Shown here one piece after another: positions 1 to 12,400 of a stretch of DNA of 64,000 bases. A program made the translations under genes and the position numbers. The notes below the pieces were generated by a model. It saw only the letters and a list, made by a program, of their open reading frames with translations. It did not search any database and was not told the DNA's origin. Location: positions 7,628,001 through 7,692,000 of the forward strand of contig OU612075.1 of NCBI GenBank assembly GCA_914767715.1, written 5' to 3'. The first letter of the stretch is position 1; each line of letters begins with the position of its first letter. The stretch is from Membranipora membranacea (Eukaryota > Bryozoa > Gymnolaemata > Cheilostomatida > Membraniporidae).

Positions 1-1329
1 CACCGTTTGAGCACTTAAACTATGATGATTGGGAAATTTTGTCTCCTGTCTTGACCTTTTGCTGATAAAATTCTCAAACCCAGCCCACATTCATCTATTT
101 GCTTACACATACTAAGGAAAATTTTATAACATAAGCCGATGAAAATGTTTACCTGCATTTATTTAGATTAAAGCTATAATAATGACCTTCATCAGTATGA
201 CATAGAGTCTGAACGTGTTATAACTTTAGGGGTTCTGTTCAATTTCCATAGAATCTAAGAAGTTTGTGCAAATGATCTGAGGCTAAATGTTTCATGACTA
301 AGGAATATTTTATTCAACTAGCTCTTTTGCTTCATTTGCTCATGACAAGCAGTTTTAGGTAAGTCAGCACCTACCAATGAGCATTTTCATCCTTAATGGT
401 TACACTACTCACTGGTGATTGTACTATTTGTATTCTGATCCCTTCAATGAGGAGTTCATTGGTCCCTTACTGTTATTACTCCAATGAACTAACAGAACCT
501 CTCCTCCGTCTACACGAAGAGGTAGTTCATTGGTTACTCACTGTAAAATTTATTTCAGTTGAGAATTCCTATCCAAGGATTTACTCTTTAGTGACACTTG
601 TCTGGTGTTCCTCAGCTGTGTCTCCTCAGTCAAGTCACAGGGAAGGCAAGTTCAGCAGTGCCATTCCAGGCACAGGTTTTGCCTGTTTGATTGCTTGAGT
701 CTCAAAGCTTTGAAGGAAATGTGTACTGAACCAAAACCTTTGACTTAATTGAAATTGGGATTGTTCCTTCAAAACCTTATAAGAATTTTTATGCATAATT
801 GCTGCTGCGCTGAAAACCAGCCAGATGCCTATTTGGCAACCACCGGATGCCAGGCGAAGCAGTTATACCTGCTGTAACAATGGGCTTTTAGCAGTAATAT
901 TTACTGTAACCATGCCCATCAGGATGAGTTTGTCGCCCAGATCATGAGCGTCTACAACCCATCTTCATCTGTTACGAACCCATTCACCACTGTCAAGTTT
1001 GTGTCGGGATGCGTTCTGTGTAACAGGATGCCTATTCGGCATCTGGCGGTTGTCCAACTGCCAACCAGATTCCTATTTGGCAACCACTAAATGCCATGCA
1101 GTCATACGGCGGTTGCCAAATGAGCGGCGAAATGGATGGCCAGTTAGCAGTTAGTTGTCGTATTTTTCATAAGCCAATGGCCCTTATTCAGAGATGTGTG
1201 GCGCAGGGCTATTCACTAGACATGTTTTTAGACAGAAAATGCAGTACTCCATGGAATCTCAACCCCATCTCAATCTTTTTCTTCTCAATTTCAGTGTTGG
1301 GGACAATACTGTGACGTAAGACTGTGATC
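1..1329. other. Upstream non-coding region with a small repeat
   Basis: No convincing exon is seen here. Positions 821-852 and 1065-1096 are near-identical 32-bp direct repeats (core CCTATTTGGCAACCAC), and the same core recurs inverted at about 1110-1120 (GGTTGCCAAAT). This suggests a small mobile or foldback repeat about 240 bp before the AMDHD2 start. The rest is AT-rich with only short open frames and should contain the AMDHD2 promoter and 5' UTR, but no core element could be assigned. Confidence 0.5.
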
Positions 1330-4300
1330 ATGGAAGCTTGCCAGCCTGGGCTCATTTATCGATTCAGGAACTGCCAAGTCTTGAAGAACCATCAGATAAG
1401 CTGGGATTATGTGTGGGTAAGTAGGCCATCTTGGTAAATGCTTTAGTGTTTCATGTCAAATGGTCAAACCCACAGGAATTAGTAACAACTAGAAACCCAA
1501 CCAAGTTTGTTGTCATCAAAGCCTCCCAATCTGTGTCGTGTACGTTCACACCGGAGTTATCAGCAAGTTTGAAGTACACTAGTCATTGTATTGGCTCTAA
1601 CTTGATGCTGGTTAGAAGATCCAGCAACAATCAGAGCCAACACATTGGCTTGTGGATCAAAGACCTTTTTTTCTATATAATATTTTATTTATTTTATTTT
1701 TGCTTTTACCTTGTTCAAGGGGGATTTTTTTTAGCAATTTTATGCGCCCAGTAAAATATTTATTTTATGTAAATATCTTGGGAGAGAGGGTTTTAAAATT
1801 AAACAAACAATCATATCAGTGGCAATGGTGATATTCTTTTACGTTTGACCATGCAGGTGAGAGACGGAGTTATATTAAACCCTCAGAAATGTTTCTTTGA
1901 AGAAAAAAGAAATCCAGATATAGATATCGATTGCGGTGGCAAGATACTGGCTGCCGGATACATAGAGACCCAAATAAATGGTAAAAATACTATGTAACAA
2001 TTCAACTTGGCCTCTTCTTGTGAGATCAAAACCATGTCTGGAGTTGACGAAACTATTCACTCCTTTATCTTATATTTGGTCTAAAACAATCCAACAGATA
2101 TGTGATAGTCAAAATGTTTTCACGTCGTCTTCATGGTCATAACAGCACAGATATTCATGCCTATATTTTATAATCTTATGTCTACATCAATAATCCAATT
2201 ATGAGAAGGTCTTAATCATAAACAATAACATAGACAGAACGCACAAGACCAGACTGGACGTTGTGTAGTGGAAAATCCATGGTAATACATACTGCAATAT
2301 TTGTCACACAACTCCCTCTCATTGCAGTAGAAAACAGACACTCTGTGCCGTTGATAATATGATTGTTTGGGAATTCATCCGCATAGTGTAGCAGAGAGAT
2401 TGAAGCCGTGTCTCAACTTTGATAAACTCGACATTCCGGTCAAAAGCATATTTTTCTGGGTAAAGTTACTATAGTGAAATGACGATAGTTATAACATAGT
2501 AATATGTATTTGATGTTCGGCATCCACAGAAAAATGAAAGAAAGATTTGTGATCATTGGTAGCCACTACAGGACTCTTGAGTAGTTACATTATAATTTTA
2601 ATTACTTACGTACCTTCTATACAGTTATTGATCATATGGTTATATGGATTAGATTAGGCAAATTTGTAACAGGGATAAAATGTCATGATGTATTGTTTTT
2701 CAGGATTTTGCGACATGGCTATTAAAAATTGAGCTATGATCATCAAATTTTTCTGATTGTCTAGGTTTTTTCTATTGTTTGATTTGTCTCCGTATTATTT
2801 TTGTAGGAGCACTTGGAGTTGACTTCTCCTACCACACTGATGACATAGAGGAAGGTGTAAAGAAGGTGGCTAAAGGTCTCCTAGCTCACGGCGTTACGTC
2901 ATTTTGTCCTACTCTAGTAACATCACCACCTGAGGTCTATCATAAGGTTAGTTGTGTCAGCTGTGTTAGGCAGGCAGGCAGGCAGGATGGCGTAGTGGTT
3001 GGGACCCGAGCTAGACAATCTGAGGGTTGCTGGTTCCAATCCCAGTGTCCACCCATGCTGCTAATGGAGGTGAGCTCTCCAAAGCACACATTAGCCTAGC
3101 TTGCCCACTCCTAACTTGTACAGGGTGCGCTAAGTTGCAATTTATGTGTATATGTTTCAATGTAATATGTTTCATGCTCTGTAAAGACAGTTGGAGAGGT
3201 CTTCGTAAAAAGTCATTTACATTTGCAAATTTGCAAACATGGTATGACTCGACTTTGACTTTATGGTGCTTGGACATAGTCATGGAATAAAGGATTTGAG
3301 GAAATTGCAATAGGTATTCAAGTTGATATCCTATTTGGGAATACAAGATTTACAAAAATTTTGTTCCTTGTGATGGAATCTGTTTGGTTACATTTAATAA
3401 TTGCACATCCTGTTTCTTGTAACTTCTATCAAAGCATAATTTGAGCGATGAGGAGTTTTACATTTTATGATGAAGGGAATTCATTGGTGCAAATAACTCT
3501 AAATCGTGCTTTACCAAAAACTAAATCAATTCATACCATCCTATTGCTATATATAATTATTTCCAGGTTATTCCCAGAATAAGGAGATGTAATGGGTCTG
3601 CTGAAGGTGCTGGTGTTTTAGGTTTACATGTGGAAGGCCCATTTATTAGTCATGAGAAAAGAGGCGCTCACCCAGTAAAACATCTCAAGACCGATCTCAC
3701 TGTACCCAAAATCACTGACGATCATCACAGGTATAGCTTATATACTATTTAAAAATTCAAGGAATTTTAAAGAAGTGAGATGAGGAGGAAATAAATACAC
3801 CCGAGGGTGCTGGGGGATGGAACAGTTCATCTGCAAAGATCCCCAAGTGCGAGTCAAAGCAATGACTCCTCCGGTACCATTTGCCTGGCTGCGAATGGCA
3901 AGTGCGCCACCGGATTGAACAGAATAAGTGTTTTTACCTAGCATTTTTGTCACAACTTTTATAGTTAGTGATAGCAATACAATCAATCAATGAATATGTT
4001 GGCTCAGATTGTCTGTTGGATGGGAGCAAATCAGAGCCAGGTGACAAATATCTGAATTTATATTATCTGCTCGGCGCTGATTCTCTCACTTGAGTGGAAA
4101 GAGAGGGAGCTCCAAACCATATAGATAGTGGCAAGATTGTTTCAACAGATAGATCTTTTCATTTTATTCCATGGAGATTGTTTCAAATGGGAATTGTCTA
4201 ACATTAATTTAAGCTAATTTGATGAAAGTTGTCGACCTTACACAGTTATCAATATTGACAAAATCGCCCATTCTGCAAGGTAACACAACCAGCCATCAAT

Positions 4301-7300
4301 TTATCTTCCAACTTGAATAGGTTGTTGGGTTTCAACTTTATTTATTCATTTTAATCCAGCTTTTTTTTATCGTCTCCTCATTTCTTTCGTTTCAAGTAAG
4401 CGTAAAAGGAAGCTGCAGCCACTAGAAGAGGTTTATGGGACAGATTTCTTCACCAATACTAGTATTGTTACCATTGCTCCTGAGCTACCTGGGGCTTTAG
4501 ACATTATTGAACAGCTCACCTCAGAGTTTCATATAAATGTTTCTATTGGTAAGTAAGTTAGTTGTAAATGCACAAACACAAAACGTTGAGTCTCAAAATT
4601 GTGCCAATTGGCTGACATTGTGTGTTCCATCAGATGCAAGTATACTCATGTCTGTGGGTGGCTGCTCTTAACAACTATTGAAGAAGTTTCAGTCGTAGGC
4701 GTTTCTATAAAATGGACAATGATGTACACGGTGAACAATTGATTATAAATGTAAAGAATAGACGAATTAAGGTGTGATGCGCTAACACAACTGATGACCC
4801 CAGTTGACCTTACTTGTACGTAATTTGTTTTCAGGTCACTCTGTTGGGACCATAAAGGATGGTGAGAAGGCAGTGAGATCCGGTGCTTCTTTCATAACTC
4901 ATCTCTTCAATGCCATGCTACCAGTAAGTGTCAATCTAAGTTTTAATAAATGTTGTGAGATCAAATTTTAATTTAATTTTACATAGATATTTTGGAGTTG
5001 TCTTCTTTGCAAACATGAGGATGCAACCTCAATATAGAAACACTTTAAGTTGAGCTGAACCTGGGAGCAGGGGTTTTGAACAGGCTCCCTGCAGGGACAT
5101 ACTCTACGGTTGAAAGGCTGCATCTTCTGGATTATCAATTACATAATTGGGTATGAAAATTCATTTTGGTGCAATGTCGACCAACCTAGCAGGCATAGAC
5201 TAAAGGTTACTATATATAATATAATATATTATAATATAGTAGATATTTTTTGTTGTGACTTGATAGGAATTGCTTTTTATCTCATAGTTTCACCACAGAG
5301 ATCCTGGATTGGTGGGGTTATTAACGAGTTGGAAACTGCCTAAAGAGGCGACACTGTTCTATGGGATGATCGCTGATAATATACACACACACCCTGCTAC
5401 CATGAGAATTGCTCATCGTACCAACCCAGATGGTGAGTGAATTAAACTTGGAGCATTGTTTGCCTAACTGTCTACCCCAACTGAATATGTAAAACAGCAC
5501 TATGGTTAAAAGTGTATAAGCGCACCTGTCGTAAGAGGGCTTGAAGGAATAATTTTGTGGCAATGGAACCCGTGATGACTCAACAAATTTAATAACCCCA
5601 ACATATTGAATACAAACTTGCGCTTCAGGATAACTTCCATATCTTTTTACGATTACATGCAGAGCTCAACCTTACTAAAATATCTCAATATATTATTTGT
5701 CTATACTATTGTCACTTCTCATTAATAAGTATAGCCTATTGAGACAAGTGTAGTTATATCTCCAATAAATTCTTCTGGTGACCTGGCGTACGCGTTTAGT
5801 GAACACCCTTGATGTATAAAGTATGCCCATGTTGCTGGTAGTGCCTTCTCATTATCAACCTCATCCAAAACAGCAATTTGGTATGATGTATTTCTATGTT
5901 CAGGTTTAGTGTTGGTAAGCGACGCTGTAGCTGCTGCCGGATTAGAACCAGGTACTTATATACTTGGTCAGCAAACAATCGATGTGAAGAATGGTGGAGC
6001 TTATGTATCTGGAACTAACACATTGGCTGGAAGGTTAGCTCATGTACTAATTACTACACTTTTTACCCATTTAACAGTGAAAGTTGATCAGTTTGGTTTG
6101 GTTGAAAGTTACTGATTGGTGTATTTGGATAGATCCACTGTTATCCATGGAATTCCCTGATTCCTCTTCTTCACTACCATTTTTGTTTGGGTTTTTTAGC
6201 AAATTTTAATTGTGTTGAAGGGTTATTTTAATTTACTTATATTGAAATGATATTTTTTTGTTGATTTTAATTATGACGCAAATCTATTTGCACCCGTTAA
6301 AATTGATGACTCAAATGGGAATTAGACATGTCAACCAGCACTTTACCTAAGCAAATATATCCACCATCACGCTTTTTTCAACCAAACCAATAAGCATTTT
6401 AATATTACAGTATTGCTCTTCTGGATCAGTGTGTGAAGATTTTCTTCAATGGTACTGAGTGTTCTAAAGTTGAAGCGCTAGAAGCTGCCACACTTCATCC
6501 AGCAAAATTACTAGGTAAGTAACTGTTTCAGTATGCCACGACTGGAACTCCTGCTTCCAAGGTGCGGCGGGGTGATTCAGAAGCCTTACAGATAGTTCCG
6601 ATGCTTGAGTCTTTAAATTGAGAAGGGTAATTCCAGGCTTGCTATTCTCACTACGACACAAAATTAAGATCTACACTATTGCGGCTGTGATGAAAAGCGT
6701 TAACATAATGAGAATTCTTGCTTCCGAGGTGCGGCAGGGCGGTTATAAAGCCTTATGGATAATCCTCTACACTTGTATCAGGCAGTTTGTGAAGTCAAAC
6801 ATCAGGTAGATCTGTGATACCGTAGTACTTTATGCTGTCAAACGCCGGGTAATACTCCTCAGACATATACAGAGAATCCGACATTCAATAACTTGTTATT
6901 GTATTTTTCCGGATAACTGATGCATTTGATTTCTATGTATGTACCTGTATTCACATTTGATGTCACATTTTACTCTCGTTTATTTGATGTAGAAGCAAGT
7001 TAATTCCTACTCAAACGAGAATATTTCCTATGCATTGTTTTTACATGATTGCAGGTTACAATTAAAATGAATCGCTACGAAGCTCATTTACTGTTGACAA
7101 TCTACGATCCCAATCCCATCCCAATACAGTAACCTTTCTATTCAGGCCAATCTCAGTTTGCATGTGGGCACTGGTCAAGGTATGATAAAATGCTGTTTGA
7201 GACTTTGTGGTGACATTACATCAACAATGAAGGCAATGGTAGACAATGGAAAGTCAGAAAATCTCCCTTTTGTCAGTTGGAGCCCTTAGAGCTTCATGTA

Positions 7301-7688
7301 GAATTGTAGATGTTAGCTATATTGTTCCAGCCCCAAGCACTCTCAGGTGTGTATCTCTGCTGTGTGCTCATGGACTCATGTAAAGACAACTACAAACACT
7401 GCAAGGGTCTGAGCAATGGGCTATACAAAGCCAATTACCCCAACAGGTATGCAATGTTGCATAGGATGGCAATGGCAGTGGCCCCCAGCCCCCTCGGGCT
7501 TATTTGTATATCTCTCCTGATAATCTTGTCATATATTTTCAGGTATTGAGAAGCAAAAAGGAACCTTAGACTATGGCTCCGATGCAGATCTGATATTGGT
7601 CGATGAAGAGTTGACCTTACACTCAACATATATAGCCGGGCAGTGCGTTTACAGAAAGGACTTGAGTCCATGTCCAATGTCCGCTTGA
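1330..7688 (+). CDS. AMDHD2: N-acetylglucosamine-6-phosphate deacetylase (10 exons)
   Basis: Cytosolic amidohydrolase that removes acetate from GlcNAc-6-phosphate, counteracting the hexosamine pathway. Exons: 1330-1416, 1857-1980, 2807-2946, 3567-3730, 4397-4548, 4835-4923, 5288-5432, 5904-6033, 6411-6514, 7543-7688. All junctions are in phase and give 426 aa, the usual family length. Family hallmarks seen: HVEGPF (Glu about 140, metal ligand), SIGHSVG (His about 224), [16 protein letters not shown] (His about 245), the catalytic Asp in LVLVSDAV (about 307), and [13 protein letters not shown] near the C-terminus. The usual FIDVQING segment reads YIETQING here. The start is the first ATG of exon 1 and fits the family N-terminus. 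Intron 3 holds a tRNA-derived SINE and intron 9 a repeated segment. The enzyme looks intact. The least typical splice acceptor is TTCAAG at 4396. Confidence 0.96.
2983..3290 (+). repeat. tRNA-derived SINE in AMDHD2 intron 3
   Basis: A tRNA-like head starts near 2983 (GGATGGCGTAGTGGTTGGGA, box A-like) and carries a box B at about 3031-3042 (GGTTCCAATCCC). A tRNA-unrelated body follows to about 3290. The head is preceded by a (GGCA)n tract. The right end is not sharply defined and no target-site duplication was recognised. Orientation is the same as the host gene. Confidence 0.6.
4002..4075. repeat. MITE-like fragment (TTGGCT..GAGCCAGGT family)
   Basis: The segment from TGTTGGCTCAGATTGTCTG to AGAGCCAGGTGAC resembles the arm of the foldback at 9640-9845 and the copy at 26155-26230. 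It is a diverged single arm in AMDHD2 intron 4. Confidence 0.35.
6525..6790. repeat. Direct repeat pair in AMDHD2 intron 9
   Basis: Two related segments of about 65 bp lie about 180 bp apart: one around 6540-6605 (TGCTTCCAAGGTGCGGCGGG) and one around 6712-6775 (TGCTTCCGAGGTGCGGCAGG). Both continue with AAGCCTTA and end near ACTTG or GCTTG. They look like a local duplication or the remains of a repeat; no coding role is apparent. Confidence 0.5.
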
Positions 7689-9482
7689 CAATTTTACAAT
7701 ACAATCGTACTTTGCTGTTCCAGTTTTGGATCATCCCAGTCAGAAGATTATTTATAATATATCTTGAGCCACAAAGAGCTGCCATAGTGGTGATTTACAG
7801 CTGAGAATAGTTGGCACCTTTACAACCAACGAAATATATTTCTTTTTATTTTAGACATTTTTTAATTTTTTAATGTTAAACTATAGTTTTGGGTGCTAAA
7901 GAAATAATGCAAATTCTAGATACATATGGAAAGTATTTACGACTGTATATTTATACTTAATGAAATTCTAACCATGTAATGACTATGTAGGATAGAGAAT
8001 CACCTTTTTGAGTACATGTTAAAAATAATAATAAAATAATAAATAAAAAAACACCTTAGTCGGTCTTAGGCCATAGCGTGTATCTGGTGGCTCAGTTGAG
8101 GGTTTGGTTGAGGGTTTGGTTGCAACAAACCATGCTGTAACATTGAGCTGCACAAAATTTTGCATGTCTATGGTTTTAGTGACGGTCCTTGCGCCTATCA
8201 CTTTAAATATAAATGGCTTAGGAGCGTAGAAGCAATTCTGCTTAACCTAGAGGATTGAATTATTGATTGATATAGTTACCTAGCTCAAAAATTGGGCGAT
8301 TCACATATTTTTATATATAAAATAATTGAGGCATCATTGGAGTACCGAATGAATACTTGTAGCGGTGAGCATATGACTGGCAAGAAAGAGAAATAAACAA
8401 TTGGCAGAGATGAACAAACGTTGGCTTACTCAAGGTTTAGTGATTGTACTCTGATACCCTTATTGAAAGGTCATATCTGAACTTGGTGTCATAAACCGAT
8501 ATTATTTAAAGACGTCTAGAATATCAGTATTGTAATCTTGAGGAGACTTGGTTCTCAGATATCGAGAGTTACCGCAGTCCTGATATAAGTCTTTAAATGT
8601 ACTCCGGCTATAAATACGCTGATGTGAGGCTTTAGTATGAGATGTTATAGAAGCAAACCTAAAAAATCAACGAACATTGATAATAATAATTATAAAATAA
8701 TAATACAATAATAATTATATAGTAACATGTCACATTAATATAATAATGGTTTACAGGGTATTCAAACAAAATATCTGAATTAGGAGTAGTTTTCCTTTAT
8801 ACTGGTAGAGGGGAAGCAACTCCAGCGCAGTCAACTTGGATCAAAGTATCGAATTGATTGGTCGAATCCTTAGCAATCATGTGGGAGGTTCGGGTTTGAT
8901 TCCCGTTTTCGCTTCCAATGTGCTTCTCCGGATTCTTCTTACCAACGTACATGAACCAAACACAAAAATACCCATAAATCACCACCGACCAAAATCACAC
9001 AACTCTCTCATAATAAGACCAGACTGCGGAACTTTACCATCCTAATGGCGGCTGGAATGGAATCTATAAACAGCAATCAAAGTTGTCAAGCAGCCATATA
9101 ATGCACTGCTCTCTGTGAAGAGAAGAATCTTCCTCGGTAAACCTAGGATAAAACGTAACTAAGGAAACTTTTATCACTAAATCACAAGTTTGATACGGTT
9201 ATATAAACAGGTTGTTTTATGCGGTTGTCATTCCTTATATATGGAATTAGGTAGGTTTGCTATTGACTATGACTGGTGAGTAAAAATAGGAAGTATAAAT
9301 GCTAATCTTGTAATGCCGAAAAATTAGCTATAGGCTTTGGTTTGTCTCTTGTATAAAAACAGGAAGCACAAATGCTGGTCTTGTACGAACATGGGATAGA
9401 GATAATATCAGATAAGGAATGACGTTTGGCATAGAATATGGATTCCTTTAGACATTCTCTTTTAGCGTATCTTAGGTGGAAC
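7689..9482. other. Intergenic region between two convergent genes
   Basis: This is the 3' flank of AMDHD2 and of the minus-strand gene that ends near 9483. It contains an A/T simple repeat (AATAATAAA-type) around 8022-8050, another around 8680-8715, and a SINE-like segment at 8836-9060. No coding exon with splice support was recognised. Confidence 0.5.
8836..9060 (+). repeat. Possible tRNA-derived SINE
   Basis: A box B-like motif, GGGTTTGATTCCCG, lies at about 8893-8906, with a weaker tRNA-like segment (ATTGATTGGTCGAATCC) about 35 bp upstream. The body runs to about 9060. It differs from the other SINEs in the window and has no clear target duplication, so the call is tentative. Confidence 0.35.
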
Positions 9483-12400
9483 TTACAACATTCCACATCT
9501 AGTTTTTAACTAGGTATTGAAACAGTTTGAATAAAGTGTTTTCTAGTAATGCAAGGAAACGTCAACACTCATAAACTGTCTACAGTTAGAATACTTACCT
9601 GTGAACTTTTATGATACATACTTATAGAGGTATATATAGCCGATGCTTTGGCTCTGGTTGGCTGGTGGGTGGAATGAGAGAGCCAATGCCAGGTAAGATG
9701 GTACTTCTCTGAAAGTACCTATTGATATATAGTGAGTTTGAAAATAATTTAGTTTCAATTCATTATATCTCAATAGGTTCTCTCAGTGACTTGGCATTAA
9801 TCCTCTTTCCACCTAACAGCCAATTATCCATCAAAAGCTAGGTATTTAAAAAAAGTTTCTTTTTTCCATTTACGCTCATATTGCACAATTCAAGAAGGTT
9901 TTATTTGATTCACTCACCCATTTCTGTGTGACGGAGTCGGACCAATTCTGTTATCTGCTATGACACTGCCACGCCTCTTCTTATCTGATTGCTGGTAGTT
10001 TTCTCCTCGCTGTAAAGTGGCTTTATCCACCTCCGGGAGATCTTTGCCCCTAACATTAGCTTTACCATCTGCACTAGGGAAAAAATAAACGCGTTAATAA
10101 TCAGAGACTGTAAAATTATCATCTCACCACGCAGAGATAACAGAGCTAAGAATATCACGATTCACATCATGGAATATTTCTGTATATATATATATGTATA
10201 CCTATACCCGATAAGTGTACATTTGGCTAAGATCAAAGTGTCACTGCCAATGGCCGATTAGTGCCAGTTCAGTTTTGGCAGCTTGCTGCACACTTATGAT
10301 TAGAAGGGCCTCTATGACCTCACCTCTAGGATGCAATCTAGTTTTCTAGGATGTATCACATTCTCAGTATGAGGATTAGGGCACCTTGCGTCCCTCTTTA
10401 GGGGCAGCCCAATCTTCTGTTTCTTAGCAAACAGCAGTTTGAGGAGATTTGATGTTAGCTAGTACCAATTTTTAATGGCTATGAATGGGGTTACTGTACC
10501 TGAGATAAAGTAAGCTAGCCATGATTTTATAGATTTCAATTCGATGCTGAGAGGCGAAACCTTTTGTCTTTAGGGTATATTGAAATAACCTCACTAGATT
10601 ATAAATGTGGACAAACAAGTTTTAAAATGACATACCCATGATGTGTTTCGCTTTCTGTTTGTGTCTTCGTGCATTGATTCTGTTTGCATCGACCAGATTC
10701 ATTATTTCAGGAAGTGACATATTCCTGTCTTTATTCTTACGTTTAGCTATTCTTGACTGCTCATCAGACTAGAAAGGTAAAGATCAAGGATGCCAAACTT
10801 TCGGAATATATATTCAAAATTCAAATAATATTTCCTGTGATGTCACATAAGCACTGAATGATCCAAAAAGATATATGGTCAAACACAGATTGGGTAGTAG
10901 GAAACTGTACCTTGGTCATGGTGAAAAGAAGACTGTATCATCCAGCAACAAAAAAGTTTCAACTTTGACTGATATATCCCTCAAAACCAATAGAAAAAAA
11001 AAAATATATACTGAATTACTGAATGTGGCCATCGATCACATTTGTGATTTGTAAATTTTAGGATTGACCTGTTTTCTACAACTATCTGTAAAAATTGCAT
11101 ATCATGATCCATATATATCATATTTTGAAATTTTGGTCTCAAACAGAAGGTAGATATGTATGTTGATGTCTTCACTTTATCAAGAGAGACACAATTCTTA
11201 TCAGTGTTGGCCTGGTTGGACGAATTAACCTTTTTCAAGAATATCCGAGGTTAACAAGTTAGAAGAGTTTATGCGATTACTTTGAAAGTAAGATATGAGA
11301 TGAAAAAAGGCAAATAGCATCATACCACCATTTTATAAGAAGAAATCAAAACTGACCTGATTATTTTCATCCATTGGTACAAGAAAATGAGGCTTATTCT
11401 CTTTATTATCCAGTGCTTCTTTACCTTTGGCAAGATGTACAAATGAATTGAGTCTGGTTTCTGCAAAAGTGAAGGTAAGGTGTGGTTTATGTTTACAGCC
11501 ACCAAACTATGGAAATTCAATCGAATTGAGTTGGGAATAAAAAAATGTATGAAGGATGATTTTAGGCTCTCTTTTCATCTCACTCAAAGGTCTCAGATAT
11601 TTCAATATTAGCTTGTTGGATTTCACACTTTTGCCTTGCATTTTATTAAAATTTCTTATGCAAGGTGAGGACAACAAGCTTGAGCAAAAGTCAAAAGCCT
11701 AAATATGCATTATTTCCAGGTTTGAAGTAGGAGGTGGCTCAGTTGGTTAGAGCACTGGTCCTTCAGCACGCAAGCGTTGAAGGTTGTGGGCTTCAAACCG
11801 ACTACAGACCATTGACATCTGGGGTTCGGTTGGCCCCGGTGTGATCCAACCTGTCTACAAACAGAGAGCAATCTGGCACAGAAATTGCAGTCTCACCCTT
11901 AATGCAACCAATATCTCACCGCTTATGCTTTGGGATATGGCATGTGATAAGACTCCCTGATTTTAATCAACCATGATTCTTTAGGCAACTATAATATTTA
12001 TTACCTATATGAGAAATCAATTCTTTCATTGACAGTGCTTCACGTTTTTTCCATCTCCTTTGTTTTTTTCTTACAATATTATTTATGTATTCTTTGTCTG
12101 AGGGCAGCGGCTTCACCTTCGGTGCTTCTTTTACATCTGGTAGAACTAGAAAATTGATAAAAATGACCGGGTTATTACGCTAAAAGCGAAATTATGAAGT
12201 ATCAATAGCTCTATAGTGTATAGAATGCGTTGATAATAATTATAATAGTGAGAGTTACTCACCCTCCTCACTTTATATAAATAAGGAGTTTACTACTTTA
12301 TATAAACTTCCGCCTCACCTGGTGAAATTTTATTATGAGCTTCGATAAGGTAACGCCCAGACTAGAAGATTTCAGTACTAGCTAATATTGACCAATCTAG

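Noticed and set aside
11729-11800. tRNA gene call
   Set aside because: The head has box A and B, but it is followed by a shared repeat body and has a diverged relative at 45702, so it is a SINE.
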